In this document: positions 51,134 through 64,000 of the stretch, one piece after another
Position numbering within the stretch: position 1 is the first letter of the stretch
How the letters are laid out: each line of letters opens with the position of its first letter
Origin: Larus michahellis
Lineage: Eukaryota; Chordata; Aves; Charadriiformes; Laridae
DNA length: 64,000 bases
Assembly: GCF_964199755.1 (NCBI RefSeq)
Contig: NC_133900.1
Coordinates: forward strand, 19,507,701-19,571,700
Reading direction: 5' to 3'
Notes under the pieces: model-generated
Databases searched by the model: none
What the model saw: only the letters and a program-made list of their open reading frames with translations
Told to the model about the DNA's origin: nothing
Translations under genes and position numbers: made by a program

Positions 51134-52973
51134 GGAAATACTATAAGTGAATAGCTTAGGCAGTTTTAAGTACCTTTCCAGTCCAGCATCTTAAAGAAGT
51201 GTGTGTGTGTTGAGACACAAATGCTGGTAGATACAGTCACGTTTAAATGCCATGCCTAAAAATCCCCAGAGGGGAAGGGTGCCCAAATGAGGCCTCTTTC
51301 TCTCCAGCATAATTGAATTCTTCCTTTTCTTTTGACAGTGAATATAATTTTTTTTATTGTTGGCCATTCCTGGCTTTATGAGTTAGTGTACAATTATAAT
51401 TCATGCATATGTATTTACAAAAATGAATGACTGACTGGTTTCCTGGGATTTTTACCAACTTTGGGGTCTGAGCATCAATGAATATAAAAAGCAAACAAAA
51501 CCACAGTTAATAATAATTTCCATAAGACTGCTCAAAAATAGTAAGCCATGTATTAAAGCGCTGAAAAATGATTTAGGACAGACCATAAATGCCTCTATTT
51601 TAACTCTTTTGCAAAAAGAACTTTGCAAAATGAACAAATTTATCTAAGTTGATGGATAATATTTCATAAAATCAGCAATTCTCCTTGCCAGAGGATACAA
51701 GCCGAATCTTTTTAACTGAAATATTGTGCAATAATAAAACTGTAGAAAGAAATTAGTGCTATGTTAGTGTACGTGGGCTAAAGTTAAAATAGAGGAAATA
51801 TTTAGGGGCATGCTGGGAATGAAAATCCAGAATGAAGAAACAGCCAGAGACCTTTTGCATGATGCAGTTACAGCAACACCAGACAAACGGAAATGTCCGA
51901 AGGATTAAGGGCCCTGATCCTTCAGAAGTCAATAACAACACTTTGACTCCAAGTAAGGTAACTCTATTTATGTCAGGCTACGTCTGGTCCTACCTGGGTG
52001 CACCGGTGAAGGAGAGCAGAAAAGGCACATGGGCAGGGCAACATGCAAGGGGAGGCACAACCACAGCTCTTGAAGTCACTGCTACTAGAAAAGGAGGTGC
52101 AAGACTCTTCGTGGGGAAAAAAAAATAAAATTGCATTAACAATCCAGACCATCAGTGTTTGGTCAAGGGGTTGAATAACTGCTCAGTTGTTATGAGCAGA
52201 GAGGTCAGTGTTTTTCAGCTTAAAACAAATGAAGTTGCAATTTTTTTGAAGGCTCGTGGAGTGGTTGGTTAACATTTTGTTTGCTGTTACAGAAAAACAG
52301 ATTTTCAGATTTATTAATGTGTATGGAATTAATTTTATGTGAATCAAAAAATCAACTCTAGGTCGCAGCTGAAATGGGTAATTCAGCTGAAGTTTATACC
52401 GCACATTCCAATTGTAGTAACTGCCAAGCTCAGATTTTTATTTCATGATATTAACCTATTCAAAAGTGTAGTCCAACTCAAGTTAACACAACTAAGGAGG
52501 ATATAGGGGCTGAACCTGGCTCCTTCTACTCCTGATACTAGCCAAACTGTGCTGCAGTGTTGTTGGTATTTTAGGTAACTCAGGCTTGGTATAAAGTCAT
52601 ATTTTGGCCTAAATTTATAGTTTTCTTTCATTTTATTGACAGCTTGAATTTTCGTTTCATTCTAAGAGCTAACTGACCAGCATAACAAAGGTATGAATCA
52701 TTTTCTTTCACTATTTTGGGTTTTTTGCTCACATGCAAAAGGCAAAGGTTGCCATGATGTGTTAAGTTGCAGAATTGAAACTTGTTCAAACCCAAGGGGG
52801 GAGGATAATCTACTAATGCATCTGTGAGGATGGCTGTTTGATAGAAGGGTTTTAATGGAATGTTTATACAGTCATTGTGATCCTACAGGACTTCAACAAA
52901 ATTTTTGTCAGGGATCTTTGTTTTGGAAATGAGAAAATAGATGTGAAATAATTGGTATAGGTACATAGAATCA

Positions 52974-53044
52974 TAGAATGTGTTGGGTTGGAAGGGACCT
53001 TTAAAGGTCATCTACTCCAACCCCCCTGCAGTAAGCAGGGACAT
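52974..53044 (-). mobile_element. CR1 3'-end fragment, reverse strand
   Basis: On the plus strand the segment starts with 'atagaatcatagaatg', the reverse complement of the CR1 terminal octamer repeats. It continues with 'ttgggttggaagggacct' and 'ccaacccccctgcagtaag', then stops matching after 'gcagggacat'. This is the 3' UTR end of a CR1 inserted in minus orientation. Only about 71 bp survive or were copied. No coding sequence is included. It is the only recognisable CR1 piece in the right-hand half of the window. Confidence 0.92.
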
Positions 53045-53516
53045 AATAATGTATCTTAAGTTTCGCCACGCGTATGTCCATTGAAAATGTAAATTAGATA
53101 ATTTCATTTATAAAGTACATGTTTTATGACTCATCTTTTGGCGCTTTCCCTCTGTTGGCTATCTTACTGTAAAGAAACTAAGAATGGAAGAGATAGCAAA
53201 TCCTTAACAAGTTTATATTTTCTAAAATTACACTGATTTGAATGATAAAGAATATTGACTTTCTTCTTGAGTGTAAGCTTTGACTTTTCATGAAAACTGT
53301 TGTGTGATTGGCCAAGGCAAAATTAAGAAGTCTTAATTAATATTTATCTAATTTCAATCTAATACAAAAGGCAAGGGTTTAAAATAACACTACTCACCTT
53401 CCAAAAATCACCATCTGTCACAAGTCTTTTTAGAATGCAGAATTTTCTTTAAAGTATTTCTTATTTGTCTGTAAGGCTTCCTGAGAATGAAATGTAAAGA
53501 ATAAAAAGTCCTCATC

Positions 53517-53539
53517 TTTTTTTTTTTCTTTTTTTTTTT
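53517..53539. repeat. Poly(T) tract
   Basis: Two runs of T separated by a single C, then A and more T/C-rich sequence. This is simple sequence, about 470 bp downstream of the reverse-strand CR1 fragment. Confidence 0.88.
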
Positions 53540-56500
53540 ATTTCTTCCTGTTCCTTTTAAGGATACTCAGTCATTTCTGTTGCATTCCTGTTTTCATCCA
53601 GTTAATAAAAAAAGGACTTTAATAATTTCAGCAATTTCTTGCTCTAGTACCTTTTGGTTTTCCTGGATACATTAAATCCTAAACTATATCTTAGAGATTA
53701 AAAGCATATCTTTAATTTTTATTGTGGTGTTTAGTATTTACACATTGAAAGCAACTTGACTAGATTGCTTTGTCCATTCTTACATTTATTTCTCTTAGGA
53801 AACTAGGGAGACAGTCAGTTTATAACTGCAATAAACAGATTTTTCCCTTCTTCCCTTGTTTCTTTCTGAAAATTCCAATTTTCTTTCTCTTCCTTGGTCA
53901 TAATTACAATGCTATGATTTTATCATGCAGTTTCATTCCGAGATAGTACTTGATCCCATCAGTGTTTGCGGTCTTCTGGAAAAAGTGTCTTGACGTGTCT
54001 CACGTTGTGTGCTTGAGAAAATTAATGCTGGAGATATGAGAATATGCACGGTGACTGTTGTCTTGTTTATGGAGAATCTCCCTGAAACATTTTTTGGTAA
54101 AACCTATCTAAATGAAGCCTTTGTCCAGATTTAATAATTTCTGTCTGGCTTCCTTCATTACAGCGCTTTAGAAGAAATCTCCAGTAGTTCTATGCCTTGT
54201 TTACATTAGATCGGAGTTATTTTTCCCCCTCAACATTTAACCACAAAACCAAGAGTTTAAAAAGATTCTTGTTAGTAGGATGGAGTGCTACACAATGAAA
54301 ATAATGGCTCTACGAAAACAATTTACCCTTACATAAAGAAAATGTAAATAGATGAACAAAAATTAACCTCCCAACTGTAACGATCTAGAAGAACTTACTT
54401 TAGTGTAAGTTTTGTAATATTATTCCTTCCACCTTCCAAGCCATTTGGATTTTTGAAAGTTCTTATTGTTGTTATAATGCTAACTTTTAAAAATCAAAAT
54501 TACTTCTTTGCCAGAGCCACAAGCTTGCCAATGATTTCTGAATCAAGTCCAAGAGTTAATCCTAACTTTAATATTTCTAATTAATTAATCTTGGCTATAA
54601 CAATTGTAACCTGCAAAGGATGAGATAGCTGTGGAGTTCATCTGCATGTAAATAAATCCATTTTTATATCATCAAAAGTATCCTTTAAAACTGGTGTCTA
54701 AAAGTTGCTAATGCTTTAAATTGTCTCCAAATAGAAATAGTTCTAAAAGAACTGTTTAATTCTCTAAGTAAACTTAAACGCCTAACCATGCTTAGGAGGA
54801 AGAAATACCTCAGAACACTTACCATTTTACAAAAGCCCATTTTAAGCCGTTTTTGGACAGTAAGTTTAAGCGAACTTTGAGTCAAAACGGAGTGTGCACT
54901 GGATACAAAATGCAATGGAGCTCTGCTAACTGTGAAACCTTCTGTTTAGCTTTCTGTGCTACAGCAGTGGAGCCAAGCAGGTGGTGAACTGGCAAGGTTA
55001 ATCCACAGAAAGACAGGTTGCTTTTCTGTAGGCAGCGAATGCAAAACAACCAAAGAGACAGAGGGCACCCGTCAGTGCCTCCTCTCATGGCCTCAAAAGC
55101 TTGCGTACTCCCTAGCTCTTACTTGGTTTCCATAGGCATGTCGCAGGGACACCTGGGAGAGTGTCAGACAATCCTGCAGATAGTGGAAACGACTTTTTAC
55201 CAAACCCATGCAAGCTGTAGTCTTTGGACAGGTAGAGTCTGGGGTACAGCAGTAAGTCTGATGGAAAGAAGGACATGCCTTTACTGGGCGAGTCTCTCCA
55301 TTCAATGCGGTTTGACTAAGCTCACCTAAATTCAATCGCATATGTCAAAATATATTTCAGCCTTTTATAGTGTGAATGCTACTACTGCGATAAATGACAT
55401 CAATTTTAAATTAACACTTTGCTATAAATTTCTGATTTTTTTTTCAGTCAAAGTTTTAAAATGTATAAATTCCCTGTATGGAGTAATTTTATGTATTTTT
55501 ATTTTGATTGGAAGCCAAACCAAATTTTAAAATGTCAAAGGCCATCAATGATGGAATTTGCAGTGTTTCACTATACGTACACAGGACTAGAAAAGAGATG
55601 CAGGCATGTTTTAGAGCACTGAGAAAACTAAATAAAAAGGTTTGTCAAAGGCATGTCTGGTTACTCTAAAACTGTTAACGTGACTTGTTTATTTAAAAAA
55701 GAAATAAAATGGAACCAATCCTTGTGAATTACATCTCAACACTAGAGAAATCGTTGTATTATAAAGATATTCTAAACACAATTTACAATGCAATGCAATC
55801 AATGGAATCTGTTTATTGACTTCAGAGGGTATTGGATAAAGCTTTTTCTCAATGAAGCAGCAGAAATTCGTCATGACTGGTAAGAGCCAAAATAGCAAAT
55901 CATTATAATAAAACTGTTTAAAAGAAAAAAAAAAGTCATTGCTGATTTATTCAGATTCTTTATGAGTAACTGAAATTTTCTTCAGTGACTATCTGATAAA
56001 TGTATAAAACCATTAAGCTAATAAAAATCCTACATAATAAATGCAGAATAATAATTACAGCCAGATGCATTAAATTAATTAAATCTCTTCTGAATCAATT
56101 TGTGTTATAATGACTGTAGTCATGTGATTGGGGTCTCTTAAAACAATATTTTATCAAACTATCTGCAGTAGAGCCAGGCAAGTGTTTCGTCTTTCATTTT
56201 ATTCTGAAAAGTTGTGACAAAGAGGAATTCTTCGAATGGTTGCTTTGTTTTCCATGTTTTGAGTCAGATCTTCTTCCGTACATTTTTTACCACCACACTT
56301 TTCCAAGTACCTTCTGTCCTGGAGTGCCTGAATACAGAGGCAGTGGAGATGTGAGATACACTGGATAATGCTGTGTCATGTCACTGTGGGCTTTCTGCAT
56401 GACAGAAGATCTTTAAAATCTTTTAAAGGGCATTCTAGCCCAAAAGAAGTTAATGGCAAATCCCCCCTGGAATCCAACAGGGCCAAAAAACAACTTAGCA

Positions 56501-59389
56501 ATTTTCCTGCCAGGTAGGAGTCTTTCCCATCACCCATGACTGATGGCACGGGAACTCAGCTTTGGCTGAGGCTCTGGCCCCGTGTTTGTATTAACGCAGT
56601 AATGCTTAATCTATTTTTAGGAAATGAGTTGCTTTATTAGCTAAGATCTTCTTTAACCTTTTGCAATGAAGCAATTATAGGAGACGTAACTAGACAGGTG
56701 TACAGGAGACGAATTCTTTAGAAGTATAAATTGGTAAACATTCTTTGTCTGTGATTTTTTTGTTCAATACTGTTTATTCAAAATTTTACTTTTTAGGTCA
56801 TGCAGAGCTTTGCTTTCACTCTTGTGATTGTTGAGGAGTGTTTGTTTCTCTCATGAATACATGCCTATGTACGTTTTACAGTGTACCCATGCACGTGCAT
56901 AAATTAACATGTCAGAATATGGAACAAAAGGATCTTCTTTTAGCCAGGGTAAAGAAGGCAAAGTATGTAGTTCAGTAGATCAACTTCTTATAGAAGCATA
57001 TAATCTAAGATAACGTTTCATGATCTGTTTACATTCCCAGGCAGTATGTAAGGTAGTATGTCATGAATCATTTGAAGCACGGCAATACTGATCATGTGCT
57101 GCAGCAAATAACCCCTTTTTTTCTAGTTCAGAGGAGCACGGGGATGCTCTGAGTCCTCTAGTCCCATCACTGCAAGTTCTTCCCATATTCTTTCCTTCTT
57201 ATCTTGTCTGTCACCGCATAGTTTTCTAAAAAGTCTCATTTTGCTTGGGGATCAACTGCTAAAATTGATTATGGGCCAGTCTATGCTCCTGGCATGTACA
57301 GACCAACAGCAGTGCCTCCTTGCTTCCCCTCGGAACGTGTCCGTGCCGTTAGAGTTGGCCTGTCTACAGATCACTTTGCTGCTGCCAGCTCCACATAGTC
57401 TCTTTTGTGGTGGTGATGGGCTACAGTATATTTCACAAAGATGTCACCTAATCGTGATATTTGATCAGTATTTGTTCTGGAATCCACTTTATTCCTGCAT
57501 CTGCTGGGAGACGTTCAGCAACTTCAAAGTTGAGTTTTCAGTATCATGTTAAATGTATTGAGCCCTTTCCAATCAGGGAATCTTCAGTGATTCTTAAAGC
57601 TGTAAAATCAAGGCAAATTTCTAAGCAAGGGTTTTTCAAAAATCGCACGTGAGTGTATCAATATGCACTTAGAACATATTGGCTGGAAGAATTGCACTCA
57701 ATGGTCTTTTTACAGACTCCCTGAAGAAAGGGAATTTTATTTAGCAAAAGCTCTAGAAATGCTTAACTGAGCCCTGCTTGCCAAGCTGTTTTATCCACTC
57801 AAGTAGAGCAATTGAGCACAAATAGAAATTCCAAGGCTCTTAAAAGAGAAAGGACAGTGGAGGCAGTGAGAGACCGTATGTGGAGAGCCGAGATGGTATT
57901 CTTTAATATACGCAAGAACGATGCATGACTATTTTGAGAGACCTTTCTGTAAATCTCTGTTTGTTTGTCATGAAGGAAAAAGAAATCCCAAATAACGTCC
58001 ACAGCAGGTAGGAGCAAATCTGATAACGAGAAATGCCGATATAAAAATTGCATGGCTTTTGTTGAATTCCTACTGCACATGATATTAAAAGTAATTTACT
58101 CACATTTTTCATTACATAATGATAATGATTTTATCTGTAGACCATAATTAATACATGATGGGAAGATTCCTGTGGTTAAAATGCATTATAAGCTATAAGG
58201 GATGGAAAGAAACACAGCATGAGTTTCACATTTTTTGGGTTTTTTTTTTCATTGTTTTTTCAAAGACCAAGCAGAGATTCTGCTTTTTAGCTAAATTTTT
58301 TCAGTGTTTTAAAATTGCCGTAGCTGGTAATACTGCACTGAGAAGAAGCGTTTTTCATAAACACAAAGCACGCGACTTTGATGAGAGAGTAAACTTCGCA
58401 TTTATGGAGTCGGAGTCCTTTTAAACAAGCTACTGTAAATAGAGGAATATGCATGCAGAAGCAGAAGGATATTTTATTTTTATCTCTTTATAAAAGCATA
58501 ATTAGAATAAAATGCCGTCCTTCTTGTACTAGCAGATACCCTGTCTTTAGTAAGCGTTATCTTTCACTGTCACTTCATGAAGTAGTTGCACATGTATTTT
58601 TAAAGTACCGGTTCCTAAGGTAATTTTTATTTGGTACTGGCATTTGATTTACTTGACGTATTTGATCATGTGTCTATTTGATAGTAACATTTCAATTTGG
58701 TGTCCTTTGTTTATCATTTGGTAAAGGTACCTTGACTGGCTATCTCTTTATAACTGAGTCAGGCAGGTTACCTTTTGCTCCTCTTCATTTCTTAGTGCTG
58801 CACATGGATTTCTGTCAGTATGTTTGCTTCTCACTTTACCGACTGTCAGAAATAATCAGCTCACTGTCTCACATTTATTCAGGTGCAAATAGAAGCTGCG
58901 CTTTGCCATATGAATACCAAGGGATGAATCTACAGAGTCTTAGACCTTTTCAGTAGTATAAACAGAGCAAGATGCATACAGATGCATAAGCAAATGCTGT
59001 GTTCAATCGTAACCTAAATAAATTCCAGTTCACTAATTCACAATTTCTGTAGACCTTTCTGTAAGTATTCAGAAGAAAATCCCACAGAGACAACTGGTTT
59101 TGTTATCGAGTGAGTCAAAAGTATACATATACACAAAGCGATTATTAAGCTTTTAGGAACACATAGATGGTATCGTAGAATTTTTCTAAACAGATATCAA
59201 AAACTAGTCCTCACCTTCACACATTGTTTTAAATTAGAGACGTACGCTGCACAAACACTGAACTGCTTGTAGATTTCTTTATTGTTGCTTAACGCAAAAG
59301 GCAAACTGCTATTTGATAGTGTAAATATTAAATTCAGGACACTTAATAGTCTTGAGACTTTTCATTCTGAGGATGTTTCAGAGCCTGAG

Positions 59390-59446
59390 AGAATTAGTGT
59401 CCCTGTTTTACTGATGAGGGAATGAGAAAGAGAGGTTAAGGCTTCA
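59390..59446 (-). repeat. MIR/CORE-SINE-like ancient repeat relic
   Basis: The plus strand reads 'ccctgttttactgatgaggg' followed by 'agaaagagaggttaagg'. This is close to the reverse complement of the MIR family core, in which a TTTTACAGATGAGGAAACTGAG-like block is followed by AGAGAGGTTAAG. MIR-type SINEs are tRNA-derived and were active before amniotes diverged, so heavily mutated relics are known in birds. Only about 55 bp align by eye, and the flanks are too decayed to define ends. An alternative is chance similarity strengthened by A/G-rich composition. Confidence 0.5.
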
Positions 59447-61246
59447 GCTCTGCCCCTCTGTGAGGTACTGTTGGCAGGCCAGAAAGTTTCTTGGTTGAGC
59501 ATCAAAGACCTAATTTTAGAGGAACTACGTAAGATCTCAAGTAAATCGTCTCACTTCTCTACCTTTTCAAGGTCATTCTTATATGGTGAACTTAAAAATA
59601 TGGTGGAGCCCTATTACTTTTATCAGTTTTAGCAGCACTGGTAACAAACAAAAATACTACAGTGGTATTGGTAAGGCTGAATGGCCGTAAATTATACTAA
59701 TCTACTAAGAATTAACCACTGCATTTGTAAATTCAAAATTACAATTCAAACTGAGGCAATATTTTAACGAATGAATAATTCTGTTGAACTCTCTCCTCCT
59801 AGGTCAACTTCCTATCTATCAGGACTCCATGGGAATATGCCTTCTTCTGTTGGACACTTCTGTTCAAGAAATTGGATAATCTTTCTTTTGGTTCACTGGA
59901 AAAGAACCACTCTGCTACCCTGGTTTTGAAGTTCTCGCGTGAGTTACGTAAAAGGTACCTACATTTTGATAGGTATGAGTATGGCTTGGGCATGAGTATT
60001 GCAGTCTGAGCCTAAATAAATTCAATAAAATGTTGTGATGGTTTTGTTGGTAAGCAAAAATATGTCATCTGGTTTGATAGTGAACAGTTTTTTAGAAATT
60101 CCATGTATCTCTGTGATACTTGGGAAAAAAACCCCGGAAATATAACTGGCCAATGACTCTACTTAATATTTAACTTAAAACGTGTCACAAAATTCTGCAT
60201 CCATCTTTTTCTCCTCCTCTCCCTCTTTTCCCATAGCCTGTCATTTTTTTGCCTAATACTGCTGAGCCCTGCTGCCAAGAACACCTTTGCTACCACCTAA
60301 CAGTTTCCTTTGCTCTCTCCTGCTTCTGCTGACAGAAGCTTTAAGGTGTTCTAGGTACAGCTTCCAGGGCACAAAAGGTGAAAAGAAGGTGACCAGTGCT
60401 AGAATTGCACACGTTTCTGACCCACATTTTGTAGTTTATAATGAATATACAAGGAAAACTTCCTTAACTTTTAATTTCTTGGTAAAAGCACACTTCTGAA
60501 GACTGTACAGATATAAAGAAATTACTCTTGCTTAACATTATTTTGATATGATTCCATCATTTAGAAAATTAAAATTGATCCCCCCTTTCTATGTGAAGAC
60601 TAAAAGTGCGGTTGTTTTGACATGCTTTGAGACTATTCATTATCCTCATCATCAGAGTACAGCAAGATGTGGGTTTTAAGAGGTAGAAAAGTGCTTTGAG
60701 CATTGGATGCCTTTCTTAAGGGCATCACCGCTATAGCTTTCTATCAAAACGATGATAATAGAAGCATTAGCCAAAACTGCCTGCTCTGTAAACATATCTT
60801 CCTCCTCTCTGGGTAATGAAACCTCTTGCTGTGTTCTGGACTTATCACAATATACCAGCACAAAATCCCAGCGCATTGGGATCAGTATTGCCAGCATATT
60901 CTCTGGATGCTCTAGCGTATGTCACAGCTGTTGGACAAGCCCAGGTTTGTTCCCTCAACAGTCAGCTTTTTGTCGCTTAGCTGGTATTTAAATATCTACA
61001 TGCTGTATCTAAATGCCATACAATGATTTTTTTGTTCGTTAGGCTTTTTTTTTTTGTAATAATGGCATATTACTTTGGTATCAGACAAATTTAAATAATT
61101 TATTTTTTAATGAATCAGAGTGTCATATATTTCAGAAAAACCGTGGGTGAAATTAAAATCTAACATATGAAATAAACTCTCCGCAGCACCCAAACAGTGT
61201 TTTCCTGTTGGTTTTTTTTTTTAAAGCTCCATGTACTTACATGTAG

Positions 61247-61422
61247 CGCTAAGAAGTGGTTTCTCTCTTGACTTGCCAATGATACAAAAAAATCCATATC
61301 TGAGTCTGGAACCTGTCAACAGATTATCTTCCCAGGCCAGTTTGCCCAAGAATCTCTCTGATGCTTTTCAAAACGTTGGTTATGGCAGCTGGAGAGACAG
61401 CGCTGTAAAAGCTGCGCAGCAG
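61247..61422 (+). other. Candidate coding exon with strong donor, unrecognised
   Basis: The frame is open from 61228 to a consensus-quality donor, CAGCAG|GTAAGG, with the exon ending on a codon boundary at 61422. Two acceptors are possible: after 'tttttaaag' at 61226, or after 'acatgtag' at 61246, the latter about 20 bases downstream of an oligo-T tract. The peptide contains NPYLSLEPVNRL, SSQASLPKNLSDAF and GYGSWRDSAVKAAQQ, a Ser/Asn/Leu-rich composition typical of disordered protein regions. With the second acceptor the entry phase would match the exit phase of the 18793-19000 candidate, but one match in three is expected by chance. No family was recognised. Confidence 0.28.
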
Positions 61423-64000
61423 GTAAGGAAAGATTAGGAGCTCAGATAAATTGGCCCTGGGATTTTGAGATCTCCGTTGTCCCCAGTGTCGTTACTGACC
61501 CCATGCATAAGAGTAATAAATGAGATTATTATCTTACATTGTTTGGAATGTTATTAATTTTGCAATTACTACCTTCTGACTAATATGTTAAATTTACCGT
61601 ATGAACTCTTTTACAGTGATTTCATTTTTCCTCATAAAGGATCTAAGAGAATCAAAAATGTTACTGCGAGTATTTGCTTTTTTACCAGGCTACTTAAAAT
61701 CTCAAGGTAGATGTTTAACAAGACTTTGCTCACCCATATCTGATTTTTGAGCATTCCTGTATCACATGAGAAGCTTTTGGAGCAGAATGACTTCCACGAA
61801 ACAGATTGTTACGTTGACTATTAGCATTGGAATAATAGTGGGAAATATGCAGGAGAAAATACTTCAATGACTGTGTTTTGAAGTTGGAGAAGTACAGCTT
61901 CAGAACAAAATCCAAGTAATTTATTACTTAAAAATAAATAAATAAATGTCCCAAGAGTCTCTATCTGCTTTTACTTTTACCAAAGTAGTTTTCAACAGGA
62001 TAAATTAGCATTTCTCAGTTTGACTGTGATCTTATTCAAAGTTATCCTAGGCTGAGAGTTGCTTAAGTTTAGAAGACTAAAGTAAGACTAGGATGGGGGG
62101 GCGGGAGAAGCCCACGGGGTAAACTATGGAAGTTCTGAAGTTCTGAGCAGCTTTGTTTTGGTAAAAATGAAAAAAAAACAATCTTAGTAAAAATACTTGT
62201 CTGATTTTGTAGTAAAGCAGGTAAATACGGTTTCTTTTTTGTCCATCTCTCTTTTCAGGCTTCCATCATGAAGTCCCTGAAAATGTGATCCTTTATTGGA
62301 AATAATCTTCCCTAACCAAATATGACGTTGCAGCGTCCGCTGGAAAAGGGGTATTGTAAATGTGAGAAAGTTCAGTGCTTGAATAACCATGCAAAACTGT
62401 AGAGACAGATTCAGAACAATGAACTGGCTCCGTGGATCATTACTAATTATCACTTGTTTCACAGCTAAGTGCATTAAGTCATAGATTTGGGGAAGATAAA
62501 GGTTTTTGCATCTAGTTTAAGATAAAAACGACACATTCAAGAAACAGAACACACCGAGAATGTGGCCATCATTAAATTGGCTATGATTTAGGTAAGGTTG
62601 GAGGATTATCTATGTGAAAACAAATCTCAAAATGTATATGGTACCTACTCATTCACATAGGTATTCATCTCTGTATTTTATTTTTAGTTTTCGTTATCCT
62701 TTGAATTGTGTGTACAGCTGACAGGATGGAAGCTTTTACCTGAACCACTGGAACCTTCCCATCTGCCCCTCATGGGGTAAAAAGCTTTTGTCAAGGTCAA
62801 ACAGCCCGTTAAATTCTGCAGACGTCCTGAAGCTGGAGCCTGTGGGTGACTCCATTACCCACACTTGCCCCACAGCAGGATAATCGGGACCTCATTAATG
62901 CTCCTTAGGAGAACGACTTTCAGACTGGAACCACTCCAAAGACCAGGATACCTAATTAATAACAGTCAGCAATAGCTGTCTTGTATGAATGCTCTGAGTT
63001 ACGTTCTGAGATTGAAGTAAAGCATCCAACTATTCCTTTTTTCCAGCCTAAACCCACAGAAACATTTGTCGAACAGATCACATAAGCATAATAAATTTTG
63101 GCCCTAAATGAAAATGTGATACACTTAAAACCCCTTCTAATGACTTGCATGTAAAGGTGGTTGATTGTATAATTTTAGATTTATGTTATTATCCAATTCA
63201 CATTAAAAATCCATAGTAATAACACAATTTAGTAATGCTTTAACTAACTTTGAAGCTTTTATATAAACAGAATGAGAACAAATAACAGGTAGTCATTTCC
63301 CCGCGACATCCTTGTTTTACTGAAATAAATTAGCTCAGTAAGGAAGTGTAGACGATCATCAATTTTCGGATGTGGCGACGCCTACACCTTCCACCCTGTG
63401 AAGGGAGGGCTTATGAGCAGTTTCGCTTTCTACCAGCAGTCAGAGCTAACCATGTACACGGGGAATTAATTTGCCGGTTGGATGTGGGATGTCGGACACG
63501 GCACCGGATGGATTCCCACGTCAGTGGGCTCTGCGGCAGGTATGCGTGGAAAAGCCGACCTACAGGGCTGTCCCATGTCCCTCCCATAGGAAGCACAGGG
63601 TTGGGTTTTTTTGGCTGTTTATTTGTTTCTCCTATGCCACTAAGGAAACAAAGTTGCTCTCGTTTGAATTTTTCTTTCTGTAGTCATTTCCCACTCAGCA
63701 AACAGAATTGCGATGACATTTTCATGCAGTGTTACGCTATAAAAGATTTGCCTTTCTCAGCCTGTTCATGAGCCTGTCTTTTCCCACTCTCCGTGACGCG
63801 TAGCGTAAAAAAAAGTCGTTAAAATTCAAACAAAAAGCATTTTACATTTGCACTACAAATCTGTAATAACTTTCAGGTACTATACACCAGAGCCAGCATT
63901 TGAAATGTAAATTTCAAGTAATTTGGATGATTTTTATAAAAAAAAATCCAGTTATTTATTCTGTGTTGTCCTTTACATCGTATTTTAAAACAATGTTCTT
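61423..64000. other. Gene-free stretch to the window end
   Basis: AT-rich sequence with an (AAAT)n microsatellite near 61930-61947 and a short G-run near 62095. 62740-62920 and 63370-63600 are GC-richer. An open frame at 63370-63771 has no family resemblance and no clear splice context. Nothing could be identified. Confidence 0.5.

Larger units (their letters stand above)
44579..52973. other. Gene-free AT-rich stretch
   Basis: No recognised gene, RNA or mobile element. Short imperfect duplications are present at 48.8 and 50.9 kb, and a C-rich tract at 51.1 kb. 51840-52120 has an open plus-strand frame with a GTAAGG within it, but no convincing acceptor. Confidence 0.55.
53045..61226. other. 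Gene-free AT-rich stretch
   Basis: Unique AT-rich sequence with homopolymer tracts. The MIR-like relic at 59.4 kb is the only repeat recognised. Open frames (for example 55018-55329) look like chance frames in locally GC-richer sequence (54900-55330). Confidence 0.55.

Noticed and set aside
51832..52128. 98-codon frame with an internal GTAAGG donor
   Set aside because: The upstream sequence lacks a pyrimidine tract and a usable acceptor, so exon status is not supported.
1..64000. Search by eye for CRISPR arrays, bacterial operons, rRNA genes and LTR/retroviral gag-pol sequences
   Set aside because: No regularly spaced repeats, no polycistronic gene layout and no retroviral protease, integrase or reverse-transcriptase motifs other than the CR1 RT. 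The sequence is clearly eukaryotic nuclear DNA.

Overview
The window looks like nuclear DNA from a bird, or another sauropsid with a compact, repeat-poor genome. The evidence is three CR1 non-LTR retrotransposon pieces with the typical CR1 3' end (a copy of the ATTCTATG octamer), no Alu, L1 or B-type SINEs, an AT-rich background, and only a small share of recognisable repeats. No ribosomal binding sites, operons or CRISPR arrays are present, and none are expected in such DNA. I recognise no complete host gene by family.

Layout: 1-22.5 kb is AT-rich, gene-poor sequence with short tandem duplications, homopolymer tracts, a G-rich patch near 14.1 kb and one exon-like segment near 18.8-19.0 kb. 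A 3' fragment of a CR1 lies at 22577-22920. About 1.1 kb downstream, in the same orientation, a much longer 5'-truncated CR1 (about 24005-25510) keeps the reverse-transcriptase core and C-terminal part of ORF2 but is broken by two small deletions. From 25.5 to 53 kb the sequence is again non-coding in appearance. It contains small CpG-rich patches (29.2-29.5, 38.56-38.71 kb), minisatellites (35.3 and 38.2 kb), decayed ancient-repeat-like stretches (32.0-32.2, 42.4 kb) and exon-like segments at 40.19 and 44.4-44.6 kb. A 71-bp reverse-strand CR1 3' end lies at 52974-53044. A MIR/CORE-SINE-like relic sits near 59.4 kb, and an exon-like segment with a good splice donor ends at 61422.

Interpretation: this is either a gene desert or the inside of very large introns. 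The only convincing protein-coding homology is the dead CR1 ORF2. The exon-like segments are hypotheses based on open frame plus splice-site shape. None was recognised as a known protein, and several such segments are expected by chance in 64 kb. I did not find a convincing new biological system here.
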